Source of the DNA: an uncultured Flavobacteriales bacterium
GTDB lineage: Bacteria > Bacteroidota > Bacteroidia > Flavobacteriales_D > Crocinitomicaceae
NCBI GenBank assembly: GCA_913051935.1
Contig: CAJXCU010000025.1
Location: 1 to 32,691, forward strand
Direction of reading: 5' to 3'
Length of the DNA: 32,691 nucleotides
The notes below the pieces were generated by a model, which saw only the letters and a list, made by a program, of their open reading frames with translations, did not search any database and had not been told where the DNA came from. Both the position numbers and the translations under genes were made by a program. Numbering within the stretch: the stretch's first letter is position 1; each line of letters begins with the position of its first letter. Below, piece after piece: positions 1 to 8,327 of the stretch.

Positions 1-559
1 CGCAGCTAAATGTACACTCGAATAATGAATAATCACCTGTGTTATCTGATTCTTGCTTTTTAATGACGAAAGTTGCGGTTTGACCTGGATCACTTTCTCT
101 TGACACCCACTTATTGGCGTCTACACTGTTGTCTGTGTATTCAATTTCGATTCCAGTTAGTCCTTGGTCTGAGAATGATACCGGTGTATTTGCCCAAACA
201 TTTAACCAGTCATTAAACATGGAAACAGTAGGGTAAGAGTTTTGAGATACATCCCAATCTAGTGTGCCAAACTTCACACGAATCGCTTGATCATAACCTG
301 ATTTGTTAGATCTAATTTTAGAGCCGTAGGTCATGTGTGATGGAGTTGGGGATGGATTGATGTCCTCTGCGTTCATAGCAACAGCGCCATAGCCATTTAC
401 ATTCTGTGTAAATTGGACTTGAGTTCCATTTACAAAGCCGATAAATGCACAGTTTAAGTCAACAGACGTCTCTGGTTTAGGAATAATCTCATGTTTAATA
501 CACGCTGTAAAAATCAGACCTAATGATAAAAAAAGTGTAAAGGGTTTAATCGTTCTCAT
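1..559 (-). CDS. Secreted lipoprotein, C-terminus beyond window
   Basis: An open frame runs from an ATG at 559 to the left edge without a stop, giving at least 186 residues, so the gene is partial. The N-terminus is a lipoprotein signal: basic start (MRTIKPF), a hydrophobic stretch, and a lipobox-like LIFTAC with the lipidated Cys at residue 20. The mature part is polar, rich in Asn, Ser and Thr, and contains two visible Cys near the truncated end (ECTFSC). I recognise no domain; it looks like a beta-rich surface or periplasmic lipoprotein. It follows the minus-strand holB-ricT-gldH row after a 52-base gap, and I saw no terminator between them, so cotranscription is possible. Function unknown. 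Confidence 0.8.
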   Translation of the reverse strand, partial: MRTIKPFTLFLSLGLIFTACIKHEIIPKPETSVDLNCAFIGFVNGTQVQFTQNVNGYGAVAMNAEDINPSPTPSHMTYGSKIRSNKSGYDQAIRVKFGTLDWDVSQNSYPTVSMFNDWLNVWANTPVSFSDQGLTGIEIEYTDNSVDANKWVSRESDPGQTATFVIKKQESDNTGDYSLFECTFSC

Positions 560-611
560 TACTCTAAATTTGATATTGTTGGTTAAATATACCTTAAAAA
601 CGAAAATTCTC

Positions 612-1103
612 CTAAAAAGATGCTTTATTGGTGAGGTTTTTATGGAATTGACTGAAATATTGCCAAAGTTCTTCCTCTGCAACAAGACACCCTTTTTCCG
701 TTAGGGTATGTATTTCGTCGAGTATTTTGTCTCCCAAAGTACGTTTGGCATGAAGTACCTCAAAGTCATTGTTGTTATTGGAGATGCGCGTTATTACACC
801 ATTGAGATTTTCGAAACAGACTGTTTTTGATTTGTTTTTAATCACAATTGCTTCCATGTCCTCTCCTTCTACTTTAAAAATGCTAAATATTTGTTCAGAA
901 ACGAAATATAGATAGCTAATTTTAGAGTATACCTTTTTGAGGACTGTATCGCTGAAAAGCGAAACGAGTTCCTCTGCCTTTCGGGGTGATTCTTTATTTA
1001 TTTCTCTCCAAAGTTCATCATCAATACCTTGAACGACAAGAAATTGAATAAGCTCCTCAGACAAAGCTTCAAGCTCTACGTGTGATAACTTTCGAAACCT
1101 CAT
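612..1103 (-). CDS. Small conserved Bacteroidota protein, DUF6495-like
   Basis: A 163-residue soluble protein with no signal peptide or membrane segment. The start (MRFRKLSHVELEAL...IQFLVVQGID..LW) resembles the family I know as DUF6495, which is confined to Bacteroidota and has no known function; this assignment is from memory of the family pattern and not from a search. The ATG overlaps the TGA of gldH in an ATGA, so it is probably translationally coupled to it. Acidic and helix-rich, with a short middle part that looks beta-like. Its fixed place behind gldH may simply reflect an old operon. No catalytic motif visible. Confidence 0.75.
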   Translation of the reverse strand: MRFRKLSHVELEALSEELIQFLVVQGIDDELWREINKESPRKAEELVSLFSDTVLKKVYSKISYLYFVSEQIFSIFKVEGEDMEAIVIKNKSKTVCFENLNGVITRISNNNNDFEVLHAKRTLGDKILDEIHTLTEKGCLVAEEELWQYFSQFHKNLTNKASF

Positions 1104-1594
1104 TTTTCCCAGCTTGTTGGTAAAACTTCAATAGTTACATCGTGTATTGCTTCAAGTGCGCTCATCGTTACTCCCTGCTCTAGTTTAAAGGCATACAATC
1201 CTTTACAGAATTTACTTCGAATGTAATACAGTTTGTTTTCTACAAATGTTCCGGATTTACGACCAATCCACTCTCCATTTTTTTTTGCGATTTTCAGTTC
1301 TTTTGCTTTCCGTCCTAAAAACCCAGACTTATCATTCATTTGGTTACAAATTGGTCCTGACGTACTCATATACAACCACAAGTTGTTAAATGCATAGTCG
1401 GTCGAAGTTCGAAAGGTGAAAATCACATCATATGAGGTCGTATCACCATTGAACTCCACGTTGAAAACGGGTGCGGTATCTTCTAACCATTTTTGATTTT
1501 CAAATGCGTATGTATCCATAAAATATGGCTTTTCTCCACAAGAAAAAAGCATAAGTAGGAGCAGTGGTACTGCGCATGTGACAAAGCGTTTCAT
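1100..1594 (-). CDS. gldH: Gliding motility lipoprotein GldH
   Basis: A 164-residue lipoprotein with a signal ending LLLMLFSC, lipidated Cys at residue 19. The mature part (YFMDTYAFENQKW near the start, then a beta-rich domain with NLWLYMSTSGP) matches the GldH family in length and pattern. GldH is one of the lipoproteins needed for gliding in Flavobacterium johnsoniae; its homologues also occur in non-gliding relatives, so its presence does not prove motility. The start codon directly follows the stop of ricT (TAGATG), and its stop overlaps the next start, so the three genes read as one unit. The position between a PSP1 protein and holB is the usual one in this phylum. Confidence 0.85.
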   Translation of the reverse strand: MKRFVTCAVPLLLLMLFSCGEKPYFMDTYAFENQKWLEDTAPVFNVEFNGDTTSYDVIFTFRTSTDYAFNNLWLYMSTSGPICNQMNDKSGFLGRKAKELKIAKKNGEWIGRKSGTFVENKLYYIRSKFCKGLYAFKLEQGVTMSALEAIHDVTIEVLPTSWEK

Positions 1595-2746
1595 CTATTC
1601 TTTATTCCTGTTTGACCTAGTTTTTCTTAGGGGATTTTTACGCCTCATTTTCGTGAAACTTTTTTCAAATCGACTAACACTATCCTGGCCAACTACATTT
1701 GTATATCCATCTTCAACAACTACAGTTTCTTTGATTTGATAATCTTTTAAATCATCGGGTTTGTTGCCCTTTTTGTTAGAATCTATAATTTCTTTAACGC
1801 GAATTGGTGTCAACGGATATAGTTCGTTCTCTCCACGAAATGCATACCACATTGTTCCTTTAAACACATCTGTCTTTACATGATAGGCTTCCCCTTTTTG
1901 TGTTTTTAGACGTAAATCCGTTCTTGGAAAACCTTTTAGCCCTTCTAGGTATGCATCTAATTCGTAGTTCAGGCAGCATTTGAGCTTCCCACATTGTCCC
2001 GCAAGCTTTTGTGGATTTAATGAGAGCTGTTGATAGCGAGCAGCTGAGGTAGAGACACTTCTAAAATCTGTGAGCCATGTAGAGCAACATAGTTCTCTTC
2101 CGCAAGAACCTATTCCACCTAAGCGCGATGATTCTTGTCTTGAGCCAATCTGTTTCATTTCAATACGTATACGAAATTCTCCTGCCATATTTTTGATCAG
2201 CTGTCTAAAATCAACACGGCCGTCGGCCGTATAGTAAAATATTGCTTTAGACATGTCCCCTTGATATTCAACATCTGAAATTTTCATTTCTAGACCAATA
2301 TTTAGCGCCAGTGTTCTGGCCTTATACATCAGCTCTTTTTCTTTTGATCTTGCCTTAATCCACAGATCGATGTCTTTTTGATTTGCAATACGAATTACTT
2401 TACTGGCTTCCAGTAGTTTAAAATCTTTTTTCTTTTTACGAACTTGAATACGCGCTAGCTCTCCAACAACTGAAACGATACCCACGTCAAAACCTGATAC
2501 AGCATCTACGACAACGATATCTCCTGCCTGGATTTGTAATTTTTGGACATTTCTAAAAAAATCTTTTCTTGAATTTTTAAAACGAACTTCAAGTACATCG
2601 TAGGCCTGTTGCCCTAGTGGTAAATCAATATTGGCTAGCCAATCATAAACCTCAAGTTTATTACAGCCGCTTGTGCTACAGGTCCCATTTGTAAGGCAAC
2701 CCTTTGGTTTTCCACCACCACTACTACTACACGACTTACAGCTCAT
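1595..2746 (-). CDS. ricT: RicT/YaaT-like PSP1-domain protein
   Basis: 383 residues with a PSP1 C-terminal domain at about 45-270. In Bacillus the homologue RicT (YaaT) belongs to an Fe-S containing complex acting with RNase Y and in phosphorelay control; the Bacteroidota protein has no settled role. Visible are the conserved Cys pairs CCSTWL (C220, C221) and CGKLKCC (C252, C257, C258), plus C215, which are good candidates for cluster ligands. The first 30 residues add five more Cys (3, 6, 17, 23, 28) in a Ser/Gly-rich segment absent from the Bacillus protein. The C-terminal 60 residues are Lys/Arg-rich and probably disordered. Lies 36 bases after holB and abuts gldH. Confidence 0.88.
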   Translation of the reverse strand: MSCKSCSSSGGGKPKGCLTNGTCSTSGCNKLEVYDWLANIDLPLGQQAYDVLEVRFKNSRKDFFRNVQKLQIQAGDIVVVDAVSGFDVGIVSVVGELARIQVRKKKKDFKLLEASKVIRIANQKDIDLWIKARSKEKELMYKARTLALNIGLEMKISDVEYQGDMSKAIFYYTADGRVDFRQLIKNMAGEFRIRIEMKQIGSRQESSRLGGIGSCGRELCCSTWLTDFRSVSTSAARYQQLSLNPQKLAGQCGKLKCCLNYELDAYLEGLKGFPRTDLRLKTQKGEAYHVKTDVFKGTMWYAFRGENELYPLTPIRVKEIIDSNKKGNKPDDLKDYQIKETVVVEDGYTNVVGQDSVSRFEKSFTKMRRKNPLRKTRSNRNKE

Positions 2747-2782
2747 AATATAACCCTAAAATTATACAATTTATATGATTCT

Positions 2783-3898
2783 TTACTTGTGAAGGAAACG
2801 CATTGATTGAAAGCACAGCAAGGTAAATAGAATCTTGGAATTGGCATTTCTTTCAAGCTGATAATATGCTTCATCAAATGCACTCATGAATTCTCTAATG
2901 TTATTTCCGGAGATAAATGGTGCAAACCGTTCAATAAATGCAGCTTCCTCTTTTGAAACATGTACAAGTCTTTCCCCCATATAATTCTTTACAATACATT
3001 GTCTAAGCATGTGCAGCGTGTAGGTCAAAAATATTTTTTGACGTGCTTTTCCTTTCTTGGCCATTGAATCAGACCAATTCATCATTTCAATTACATTCTT
3101 TTTATAGCTCGAACGCATCATATCGATGAATGCGTCTTTGAGTTCTTCATCGTCATCCGATGATTGCGCTATTTCATGGGCTCTAAGAAGGTTTCCTTCA
3201 GAAAAAGAGGTGATGGATTGACATGTTTCTTGATCTATATTAAAAGCTTTTTTTAGATGATCCTCCATGACCTGTTTCTCAATTCGCTGTAGCTGTAGTA
3301 ATTGACACCGAGAACGAATCGTATCTAGTAACGCATCCGCATTGGCAGATACAAGAAGAAAGAGTGTCTTTTTTGGCGGCTCTTCGAGAATTTTTAGGAT
3401 TTTATTGGCGCATTCCATATTCATGGTTTCAGGCAACCACATGATTAAAATCTTATATCCTCCTTGATAGGATTTGAGTCGGAGTTTTTTATGAATTTCT
3501 TCGCTTTCGTGAACCGATATAATCGGTTTGCCTTCCTTTGGATCGATTTTTTTTATCCAGTCGAAATAAGAAAAATAGGCGAAAGCTTGAATTTGCGATC
3601 TCCAATCTGAAAGAAGGCCATTGGAAATTTTACTAATGGATTGAATCGTTGGAAAACTAAAGTGCAAATCAGGGTGCTGTAGTTCTAGAACCTGCCTACA
3701 GGTAGGACATTTGCCACAGCTATCATTTTCTTGTTTGTCTTCACATAGAATATATTGAGCAAACGCCAATGCCAGAGGTAATCCTCCAAATCCAGGATCA
3801 CCTTGAAACATTTGGGCATGGCTTATTTTTTGATTTTTAACCTCTTTGAGAAGTTTTTTTTTCAAGTCACTTTGCCCAACAACATCTTCGAATCGCAT
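2783..3898 (-). CDS. holB: DNA polymerase III subunit delta prime
   Basis: 371 residues forming the AAA+ clamp-loader subunit delta prime. The N-terminus (F.DVVGQ) is standard and fixes the ATG. The place of the Walker A motif reads GDPGFGGLPLA, without GKT, as expected for a subunit that does not hydrolyse ATP. A zinc-binding insert follows with C52, C61, C64 and C67. LEEPP at 171-175 and the SRC motif at 196-198, which supplies the arginine finger in clamp loaders, are intact. The C-terminal third is helical and divergent, as usual. It is the first gene of the minus-strand row continuing into ricT and gldH, and is divergent from the gene at 3963. Confidence 0.9.
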   Translation of the reverse strand: MRFEDVVGQSDLKKKLLKEVKNQKISHAQMFQGDPGFGGLPLALAFAQYILCEDKQENDSCGKCPTCRQVLELQHPDLHFSFPTIQSISKISNGLLSDWRSQIQAFAYFSYFDWIKKIDPKEGKPIISVHESEEIHKKLRLKSYQGGYKILIMWLPETMNMECANKILKILEEPPKKTLFLLVSANADALLDTIRSRCQLLQLQRIEKQVMEDHLKKAFNIDQETCQSITSFSEGNLLRAHEIAQSSDDDEELKDAFIDMMRSSYKKNVIEMMNWSDSMAKKGKARQKIFLTYTLHMLRQCIVKNYMGERLVHVSKEEAAFIERFAPFISGNNIREFMSAFDEAYYQLERNANSKILFTLLCFQSMRFLHK

Positions 3899-3962
3899 TT
3901 GTCAAATTTAAGAATGTTTTCAGTTCACTTTTCAAAAAGAAGTTTAATTTAGTAGTAAAAAA

Positions 3963-4625
3963 ATGAAGCCAATTTATCTTATAGTTTTCCTCCTTTTTTC
4001 TGTCAATTGCATCGCGCAGGAGCTAAGAGTGAAAGAATCAAATTCAGACTTTTCTGCCGCTCAAAATGTAAATGCCCTTATTGTAGAAATCCCTTACGTT
4101 TCTCAGGATTTTGTTGAGGGTAGAGTTAAAAAGCTTTTTAAAGGCCTTGGTAAGTATAAAGAGTCCAAAAAGGAACATGTAGCCATGATGGCGGAGCTAA
4201 AAGACTTTGGTAAGCTTCCTTTCAATGCTTATGCGAAAAGCTACATCACAAAAAATGAGCTTGTTACGGTTCATTTCGGTTTCGACTTAGGTGGTGCTTA
4301 TCTCAATAGCAAGGAGCATCCAGAGAAATTCAAGGTGGTTACGAAAATTATTGAGGAATTCGCCTCTAAAGCTGTTAAGTCATGGGTTGAGGAGCTTGTT
4401 CGTGAAGAGAACAAACGACTAAATAGTCTTGAAAAGCAGCATAAAGACTTGATAAAGCGAAAAGAAAATCTTGAAAAAGAGATCGTGAATTTTGAAAAAA
4501 AGATAGCTGATAATAAAAATGAGATTAAAGCAAATTTAGAAAGTCAGTCGGTAAAAAAGAATGAGATTGAAAAGCAAAAGAAACAAGTTGAGGTGGTTGA
4601 AAAACAATTGAAGTCGTTGCGCTAA
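3963..4625 (+). CDS. Secreted coiled-coil protein of unknown function
   Basis: 220 residues. A signal peptide (MKPIYLIVFLLFSVNCIAQ) ends at about residue 19, so the protein is exported. Residues about 25-145 form a mixed domain with no motif I recognise. From about 145 to the end the sequence is a highly charged, Lys/Glu-rich heptad-like helix, almost certainly a coiled coil, which suggests oligomerisation or a structural role in the periplasm. The gene stands alone on the plus strand, divergent from holB; its stop overlaps the stop of rsmI by four bases. It could be a lineage-restricted envelope protein; nothing in its context points to a pathway. Confidence 0.75.
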   Translation: MKPIYLIVFLLFSVNCIAQELRVKESNSDFSAAQNVNALIVEIPYVSQDFVEGRVKKLFKGLGKYKESKKEHVAMMAELKDFGKLPFNAYAKSYITKNELVTVHFGFDLGGAYLNSKEHPEKFKVVTKIIEEFASKAVKSWVEELVREENKRLNSLEKQHKDLIKRKENLEKEIVNFEKKIADNKNEIKANLESQSVKKNEIEKQKKQVEVVEKQLKSLR

Positions 4626-5293
4626 GTTCTTCCTTCTACAATTAATACAAGTTCTCCTTTGGGTTTGTGTGCTGTAAAAAAGGTGCAAAGTTCAGATAAA
4701 GATCCGTGGTGGTAGCTTTCATAAATCTTAGATATTTCTCTTACCACACATGCCTTACGGTCTTCCCCCAAAACTTTGTGTAATTGATTAAGCGTTTTTA
4801 CAATTCGATGAGGAGACTCATAATATATAATGGTACAGGTGAGGTCAGAAATACTTTTAATTCTTGTTTCTCTTCCTTTCTTGTGAGGTAAAAACCCTTC
4901 AAAGTGAAATCTTTCGCAAGAAAACCCTGAGCCAACAAGTGCAGGTATGATTGCTGTTGGTCCTGGAAGACATTCTATTTCAATGTCGTGTTTGATGCAC
5001 TCACGTACTAGTAAATATCCGGGGTCTGAAATTCCTGGAGTTCCTGCATCGGAGACTAAAACGGTAGTTTCATTTTCTTCGATGGTTTCGATGCATTTAT
5101 CTAAAATTTTGTGTTCGTTATGGGCGTGAAAAGCGAAAATATTATTCTCTATATTCAGATGAGACAACAACCTCTTTGTGACCCTTGTGTCTTCCGCATA
5201 GATTAAATTGCATTCTTTGAGGTGCCGAATGGCTCGAAGCGTGATGTCTTCAAGATTACCAATAGGCGTCGGAACAATAATTAGTTTTCCCAT
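4622..5293 (-). CDS. rsmI: 16S rRNA (cytidine-2'-O-)-methyltransferase RsmI
   Basis: 223 residues. RsmI uses S-adenosylmethionine to methylate the 2'-OH of C1402 in 16S rRNA at the decoding centre. The tetrapyrrole-methylase fold motifs are all present: VPTPIGNLEDI (7-17), AEDTRVT (33-39), SDAGTPGISDPG (81-92), the CLPGPTA loop (108-114) and FEGFLPHKKGR (131-141). The protein ends soon after the methylase domain, some 50-60 residues short of the Escherichia coli form, so the C-terminal helix-turn-helix segment is missing; short forms appear common in this phylum. It follows radA by 12 bases and is the last gene of that unit. Its stop overlaps that of the convergent gene. Confidence 0.93.
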   Translation of the reverse strand: MGKLIIVPTPIGNLEDITLRAIRHLKECNLIYAEDTRVTKRLLSHLNIENNIFAFHAHNEHKILDKCIETIEENETTVLVSDAGTPGISDPGYLLVRECIKHDIEIECLPGPTAIIPALVGSGFSCERFHFEGFLPHKKGRETRIKSISDLTCTIIYYESPHRIVKTLNQLHKVLGEDRKACVVREISKIYESYHHGSLSELCTFFTAHKPKGELVLIVEGRT

Positions 5294-5305
5294 CTTTAAT
5301 TGCGT

Positions 5306-6661
5306 TTAGGCAAATACAGCTTTAACTACCTGATCTATCTTAGTGCACTGTACAATATCTATCTTGTAATTTGAGACATTTAATCCTTTTATGTTTTGAG
5401 AAATTATGATTTTTTTATACCCGAGCTTCTCGACTTCCGCAATGCGTTGCTCGACTCTATTTACAGGTCTAATTTCTCCGGAAAGTCCAACCTCAGCAGC
5501 AAAGGCAATACCTGTAGGTATGGGTAGATTTGCATTTGAAGACAATACCGCCATGGTCACCGCTAGATCGACTCCTGGATCATCTACTTTAATACCACCG
5601 GCGATATTTAGAAATACATCTTTTGTTCCAAGCTTAAACCCACATCTTTTTTCGAGAACAGCAAGTAGCATGTTGAGTCTTTTTGCATCAAATCCTGTGG
5701 AGCTGCGTTGCGGTGTTCCATATGCCGCTGAGCTGACAAGTGCTTGTATTTCTATGAGGAACGGTCTTACACCTTCTATCGTTGATGAAATTGCAATTCC
5801 ACTCAACTCTGTATCTGAATTCGTTACAAGTATTTCAGATGGGTTTTCCACAGGACGCAGACCATCTCCTGACATTTCGTAAATACCAATCTCATTCGTT
5901 GACCCAAAACGATTTTTACTTGTTCTGAGTAAACGGTAGACATAATTGCGGTCGCCTTCAAATTGTAAAACGGTATCCACCATGTGCTCGAGTACCTTCG
6001 GTCCTGCAATACCACCGTCTTTGGTAATGTGACCAATTAAAAAGGTAGGTACATTGGATTCCTTTGCGTAGCGTAAAAGAGAAGCGGCGCTTTCCCGCAC
6101 TTGTGAGACACTTCCTGCAGCACTGTCTATCTGGCTGCTGTGTAATGTCTGAATGGAATCAATTATTAATATTTGTGGTTGAACATGTCTTGCATGGTTA
6201 AGAATAGCCTCTAAATTTGTTTCAGTTAGGATGTGACAGCTTTCGTTAAGTATTCCTATCCTGTCCGCACGCATCTTAATTTGGCTTTCACTTTCTTCCC
6301 CGGAAACGTAAAGGACCTTAAGTTTATCTTTGATCGCCAACTGTAGCATGAGTGTTGATTTTCCAATTCCGGGGTCTCCTCCCACAAGAATAAGAGCGCC
6401 TAAAACGATACCTCCTCCTAAAACCCGATTTAGCTCTTCGTCCTGAAGTTTTCTTTTTTGTTTTTCATTTTTTGTAATGTCCTGAAGAGCGACTGGCCTT
6501 GCATCTGTTGAGTTTTGGGAAAAGGGGGCTGTACCTCCCTTCTTTTGTTTGATCTCCTCCACAAAAGAATTCCAGCTTGAGCATGAAGGACATTTACCCA
6601 TCCATTTCGGGCTCTCATAGCCACAATCTTGACAAAAAAAGGCTGTTTTCGTTTTTGACAT
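5306..6661 (-). CDS. radA: DNA repair protein RadA
   Basis: 451 residues, full length. RadA is a RecA-related DNA-dependent ATPase that helps process recombination intermediates by branch migration. In order: a C4 zinc finger with C10, C13, C24 and C27; Walker A GGDPGIGKST at 94-103; Walker B ILIIDS at 164-169; the RadA-specific KNRFG motif at 249-253; and a Lon-protease-like C-terminal domain from about 285, which here as elsewhere serves structure rather than proteolysis. Eighteen bases separate it from the upstream outer-membrane-like gene and 12 from rsmI downstream, so the three are likely cotranscribed. Confidence 0.95.
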   Translation of the reverse strand: MSKTKTAFFCQDCGYESPKWMGKCPSCSSWNSFVEEIKQKKGGTAPFSQNSTDARPVALQDITKNEKQKRKLQDEELNRVLGGGIVLGALILVGGDPGIGKSTLMLQLAIKDKLKVLYVSGEESESQIKMRADRIGILNESCHILTETNLEAILNHARHVQPQILIIDSIQTLHSSQIDSAAGSVSQVRESAASLLRYAKESNVPTFLIGHITKDGGIAGPKVLEHMVDTVLQFEGDRNYVYRLLRTSKNRFGSTNEIGIYEMSGDGLRPVENPSEILVTNSDTELSGIAISSTIEGVRPFLIEIQALVSSAAYGTPQRSSTGFDAKRLNMLLAVLEKRCGFKLGTKDVFLNIAGGIKVDDPGVDLAVTMAVLSSNANLPIPTGIAFAAEVGLSGEIRPVNRVEQRIAEVEKLGYKKIIISQNIKGLNVSNYKIDIVQCTKIDQVVKAVFA

Positions 6662-6679
6662 TAATTAAAGTTGCGGTAT

Positions 6680-7282
6680 TTAAAAAGCATAAGCCAGTTT
6701 GCAACCTATACCGAAATGTAAAAAATAATTGGAAGTAGGAGTAGCCATCATTTGCTTAAATTCTTTTTCAAAACCCAAGCCTATATTGACAGAAAGATCA
6801 ATTAAAAAATGTTGATCAAAGAATCTATGATACCCCAAACCTAATCTTGGAATAATCCTTTGGTTGTACTCAATGTTCTCCTCAAGAGTTCCATTTGCAG
6901 CGAACTGCTGATAAGCTTCTCGATATCTCCTATATTTCAATGCTGCTGTACAGTATATAAGGTCTCCGACTATGTACGGATAGTAGCGCGCTGCTACTGA
7001 AAATGCAGGTCCCATTTTTTGAATTCTCGTTTGTCCGTTATTTGACTCTTGAACAAAATTCATCAGGTAATTATCTGTAACGAACCCTAAACCTATTTCA
7101 GCACTTATTTTTTTTTTGAATACATATTCATAGTAGGGCATAAATTCTCCCACAAATACCGGGGCAAGATCAAATTTGATGATGTGTCTCTTATGATTGG
7201 GTTTTTGGGCCTGAACTTTTTGGCTCGAAAAAAGACCAAAGAAAACCATTACTAAAAAGATAAAAAATCGCATTATACTCAT
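6680..7282 (-). CDS. Probable outer-membrane beta-barrel protein
   Basis: 200 residues with a signal peptide (hydrophobic FFIFLVMVFFGLFSS then VQAQ). Translation may begin at the first ATG or three codons later at 7273, which gives the more compact signal MRFFIFLVMVFF. The mature part alternates polar and hydrophobic or aromatic residues (FDLAPVFVGEFMPYYEYVF; AEIGLGFV; ALKYRRY; LGLGYHRFF; LHFGIGCKLAY), the pattern of eight or so amphipathic beta strands, and it ends in Phe, as barrel proteins often do. No named family recognised. First gene of the unit with radA and rsmI, a pairing that looks incidental. Confidence 0.7.
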   Translation of the reverse strand: MSIMRFFIFLVMVFFGLFSSQKVQAQKPNHKRHIIKFDLAPVFVGEFMPYYEYVFKKKISAEIGLGFVTDNYLMNFVQESNNGQTRIQKMGPAFSVAARYYPYIVGDLIYCTAALKYRRYREAYQQFAANGTLEENIEYNQRIIPRLGLGYHRFFDQHFLIDLSVNIGLGFEKEFKQMMATPTSNYFLHFGIGCKLAYAF

Positions 7283-7391
7283 TATTTTCCGTGATTAAAG
7301 GTACTTAGATTTCATGGAGATTCCTTATTAAGAATTCTAAAATCTTAATATTGTACGAGAATAATTAAAAAATGATACTATTTCTTTTACT

Positions 7392-7399
7392 TATCTTTG
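7392..7399 (+). promoter_or_regulatory. Candidate -7 promoter box for deoC operon
   Basis: TATCTTTG fits the Bacteroidota -7 consensus TAnnTTTG and ends 15 bases before the chosen deoC ATG, implying a leader of under ten bases. No matching TTTG was found at the usual upstream distance, so support rests on one element and its position. Confidence 0.4.
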
Positions 7400-7414
7400 T
7401 TCAGAACAGAATTT

Positions 7415-8326
7415 ATGACTGCTAAATACCGTTTCAATGAAGTTCCGCCGTCTCCATCTATAGACAAGGTAGGTGTAGAAGAACGTGTGAAGAGATTTCA
7501 ATCTAGAAGTATTAAAACGACTGCAAAAATGCAGGGCCTGAAAATGGTCCTAAGTATGATTGATTTAACCACACTTGAGGGTAAAGATACCGAGGGCAAG
7601 GTCAGACAAATGTGTTTTAAGGCCGCTCATTTGCACAATGGGCACCCCGGTTTACCAGTAGTTGCAGCAGTGTGCGTATATCCCTCTATGGTTGGTTTAG
7701 CAAAGTCTATTGTTGGAAAGTATGGTATTAAAGTAGCCTCTGTTTCTACTGCTTTTCCTTCAGGTCAGGCTCCATTAGACGTAAAGATTGCTGATACCAA
7801 ATATGCTGTTGAACATGGTGCCGATGAAATAGATATGGTGATTTCAAGAGGAAAGTTTTTGGCGGGAGAACATACCTTTGTTTTTGATGAAATCGCCGCA
7901 ATCAAAGAGGTTTGTGGCTCGGCTAGATTAAAAGTCATTTTAGAGACCGGTGAGCTTGCAACATTGGATAATGTTCGTCGCGCAAGCGATATTGCTATTT
8001 ATGCGGGTGCGGATTTTATCAAAACATCTACGGGTAAAATTCAGCCCGCTGCGACATTACAGGTAACTTACACGATGCTGCAGGCTATTCGAGATTTTTA
8101 TGATGAAACGGGCAAGATGGTTGGTATGAAACCAGCTGGTGGTATTTCGAATGCGAAGCTAGCCTTACATAATTTAGTAATGGTAAAGGAGGTTTTAGGT
8201 GAAGAATGGCTTACAAATAAATGGTTTCGATTTGGCGCAAGTAGCTTGGCCAATGATGTTTTAATGCAGATTTTGAAGACTGAGTCGGGGATTTATCAAT
8301 CTGCTGATTATTTTACACTAGACTAA
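7415..8326 (+). CDS. deoC: Deoxyribose-phosphate aldolase
   Basis: 303 residues from the ATG at 7415. An in-frame TTG 18 bases upstream would overlap the promoter box and adds nothing conserved. DeoC splits 2-deoxyribose 5-phosphate into acetaldehyde and glyceraldehyde 3-phosphate in the cytosol. The Schiff-base Lys lies in FIKTSTGK (about residue 203), the helper Lys in KPAGG (about 244), and the catalytic Asp in EIDMV (about 140). It is longer than the 220-260 residues of short DeoC forms because of an N-terminal extension of some 50 residues, as in the longer DeoC class. First of three genes; one base separates it from the aldehyde dehydrogenase, which suggests linked handling of the aldehyde product. 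Confidence 0.93.
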   Translation: MTAKYRFNEVPPSPSIDKVGVEERVKRFQSRSIKTTAKMQGLKMVLSMIDLTTLEGKDTEGKVRQMCFKAAHLHNGHPGLPVVAAVCVYPSMVGLAKSIVGKYGIKVASVSTAFPSGQAPLDVKIADTKYAVEHGADEIDMVISRGKFLAGEHTFVFDEIAAIKEVCGSARLKVILETGELATLDNVRRASDIAIYAGADFIKTSTGKIQPAATLQVTYTMLQAIRDFYDETGKMVGMKPAGGISNAKLALHNLVMVKEVLGEEWLTNKWFRFGASSLANDVLMQILKTESGIYQSADYFTLD

Positions 8327-8327
8327 T

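Noticed and set aside
3903-3936. TTTG-N22-TAAATTTG on the minus strand before holB
   Set aside because: The -7 box lies only four bases from the holB ATG, so transcription would start at or inside the start codon; too close to call a promoter with confidence.
5406-5882. 158-codon plus-strand open frame across radA
   Set aside because: It is antisense to the clearly conserved RadA protein and its translation has no signal, domain or sensible composition; a shadow frame.
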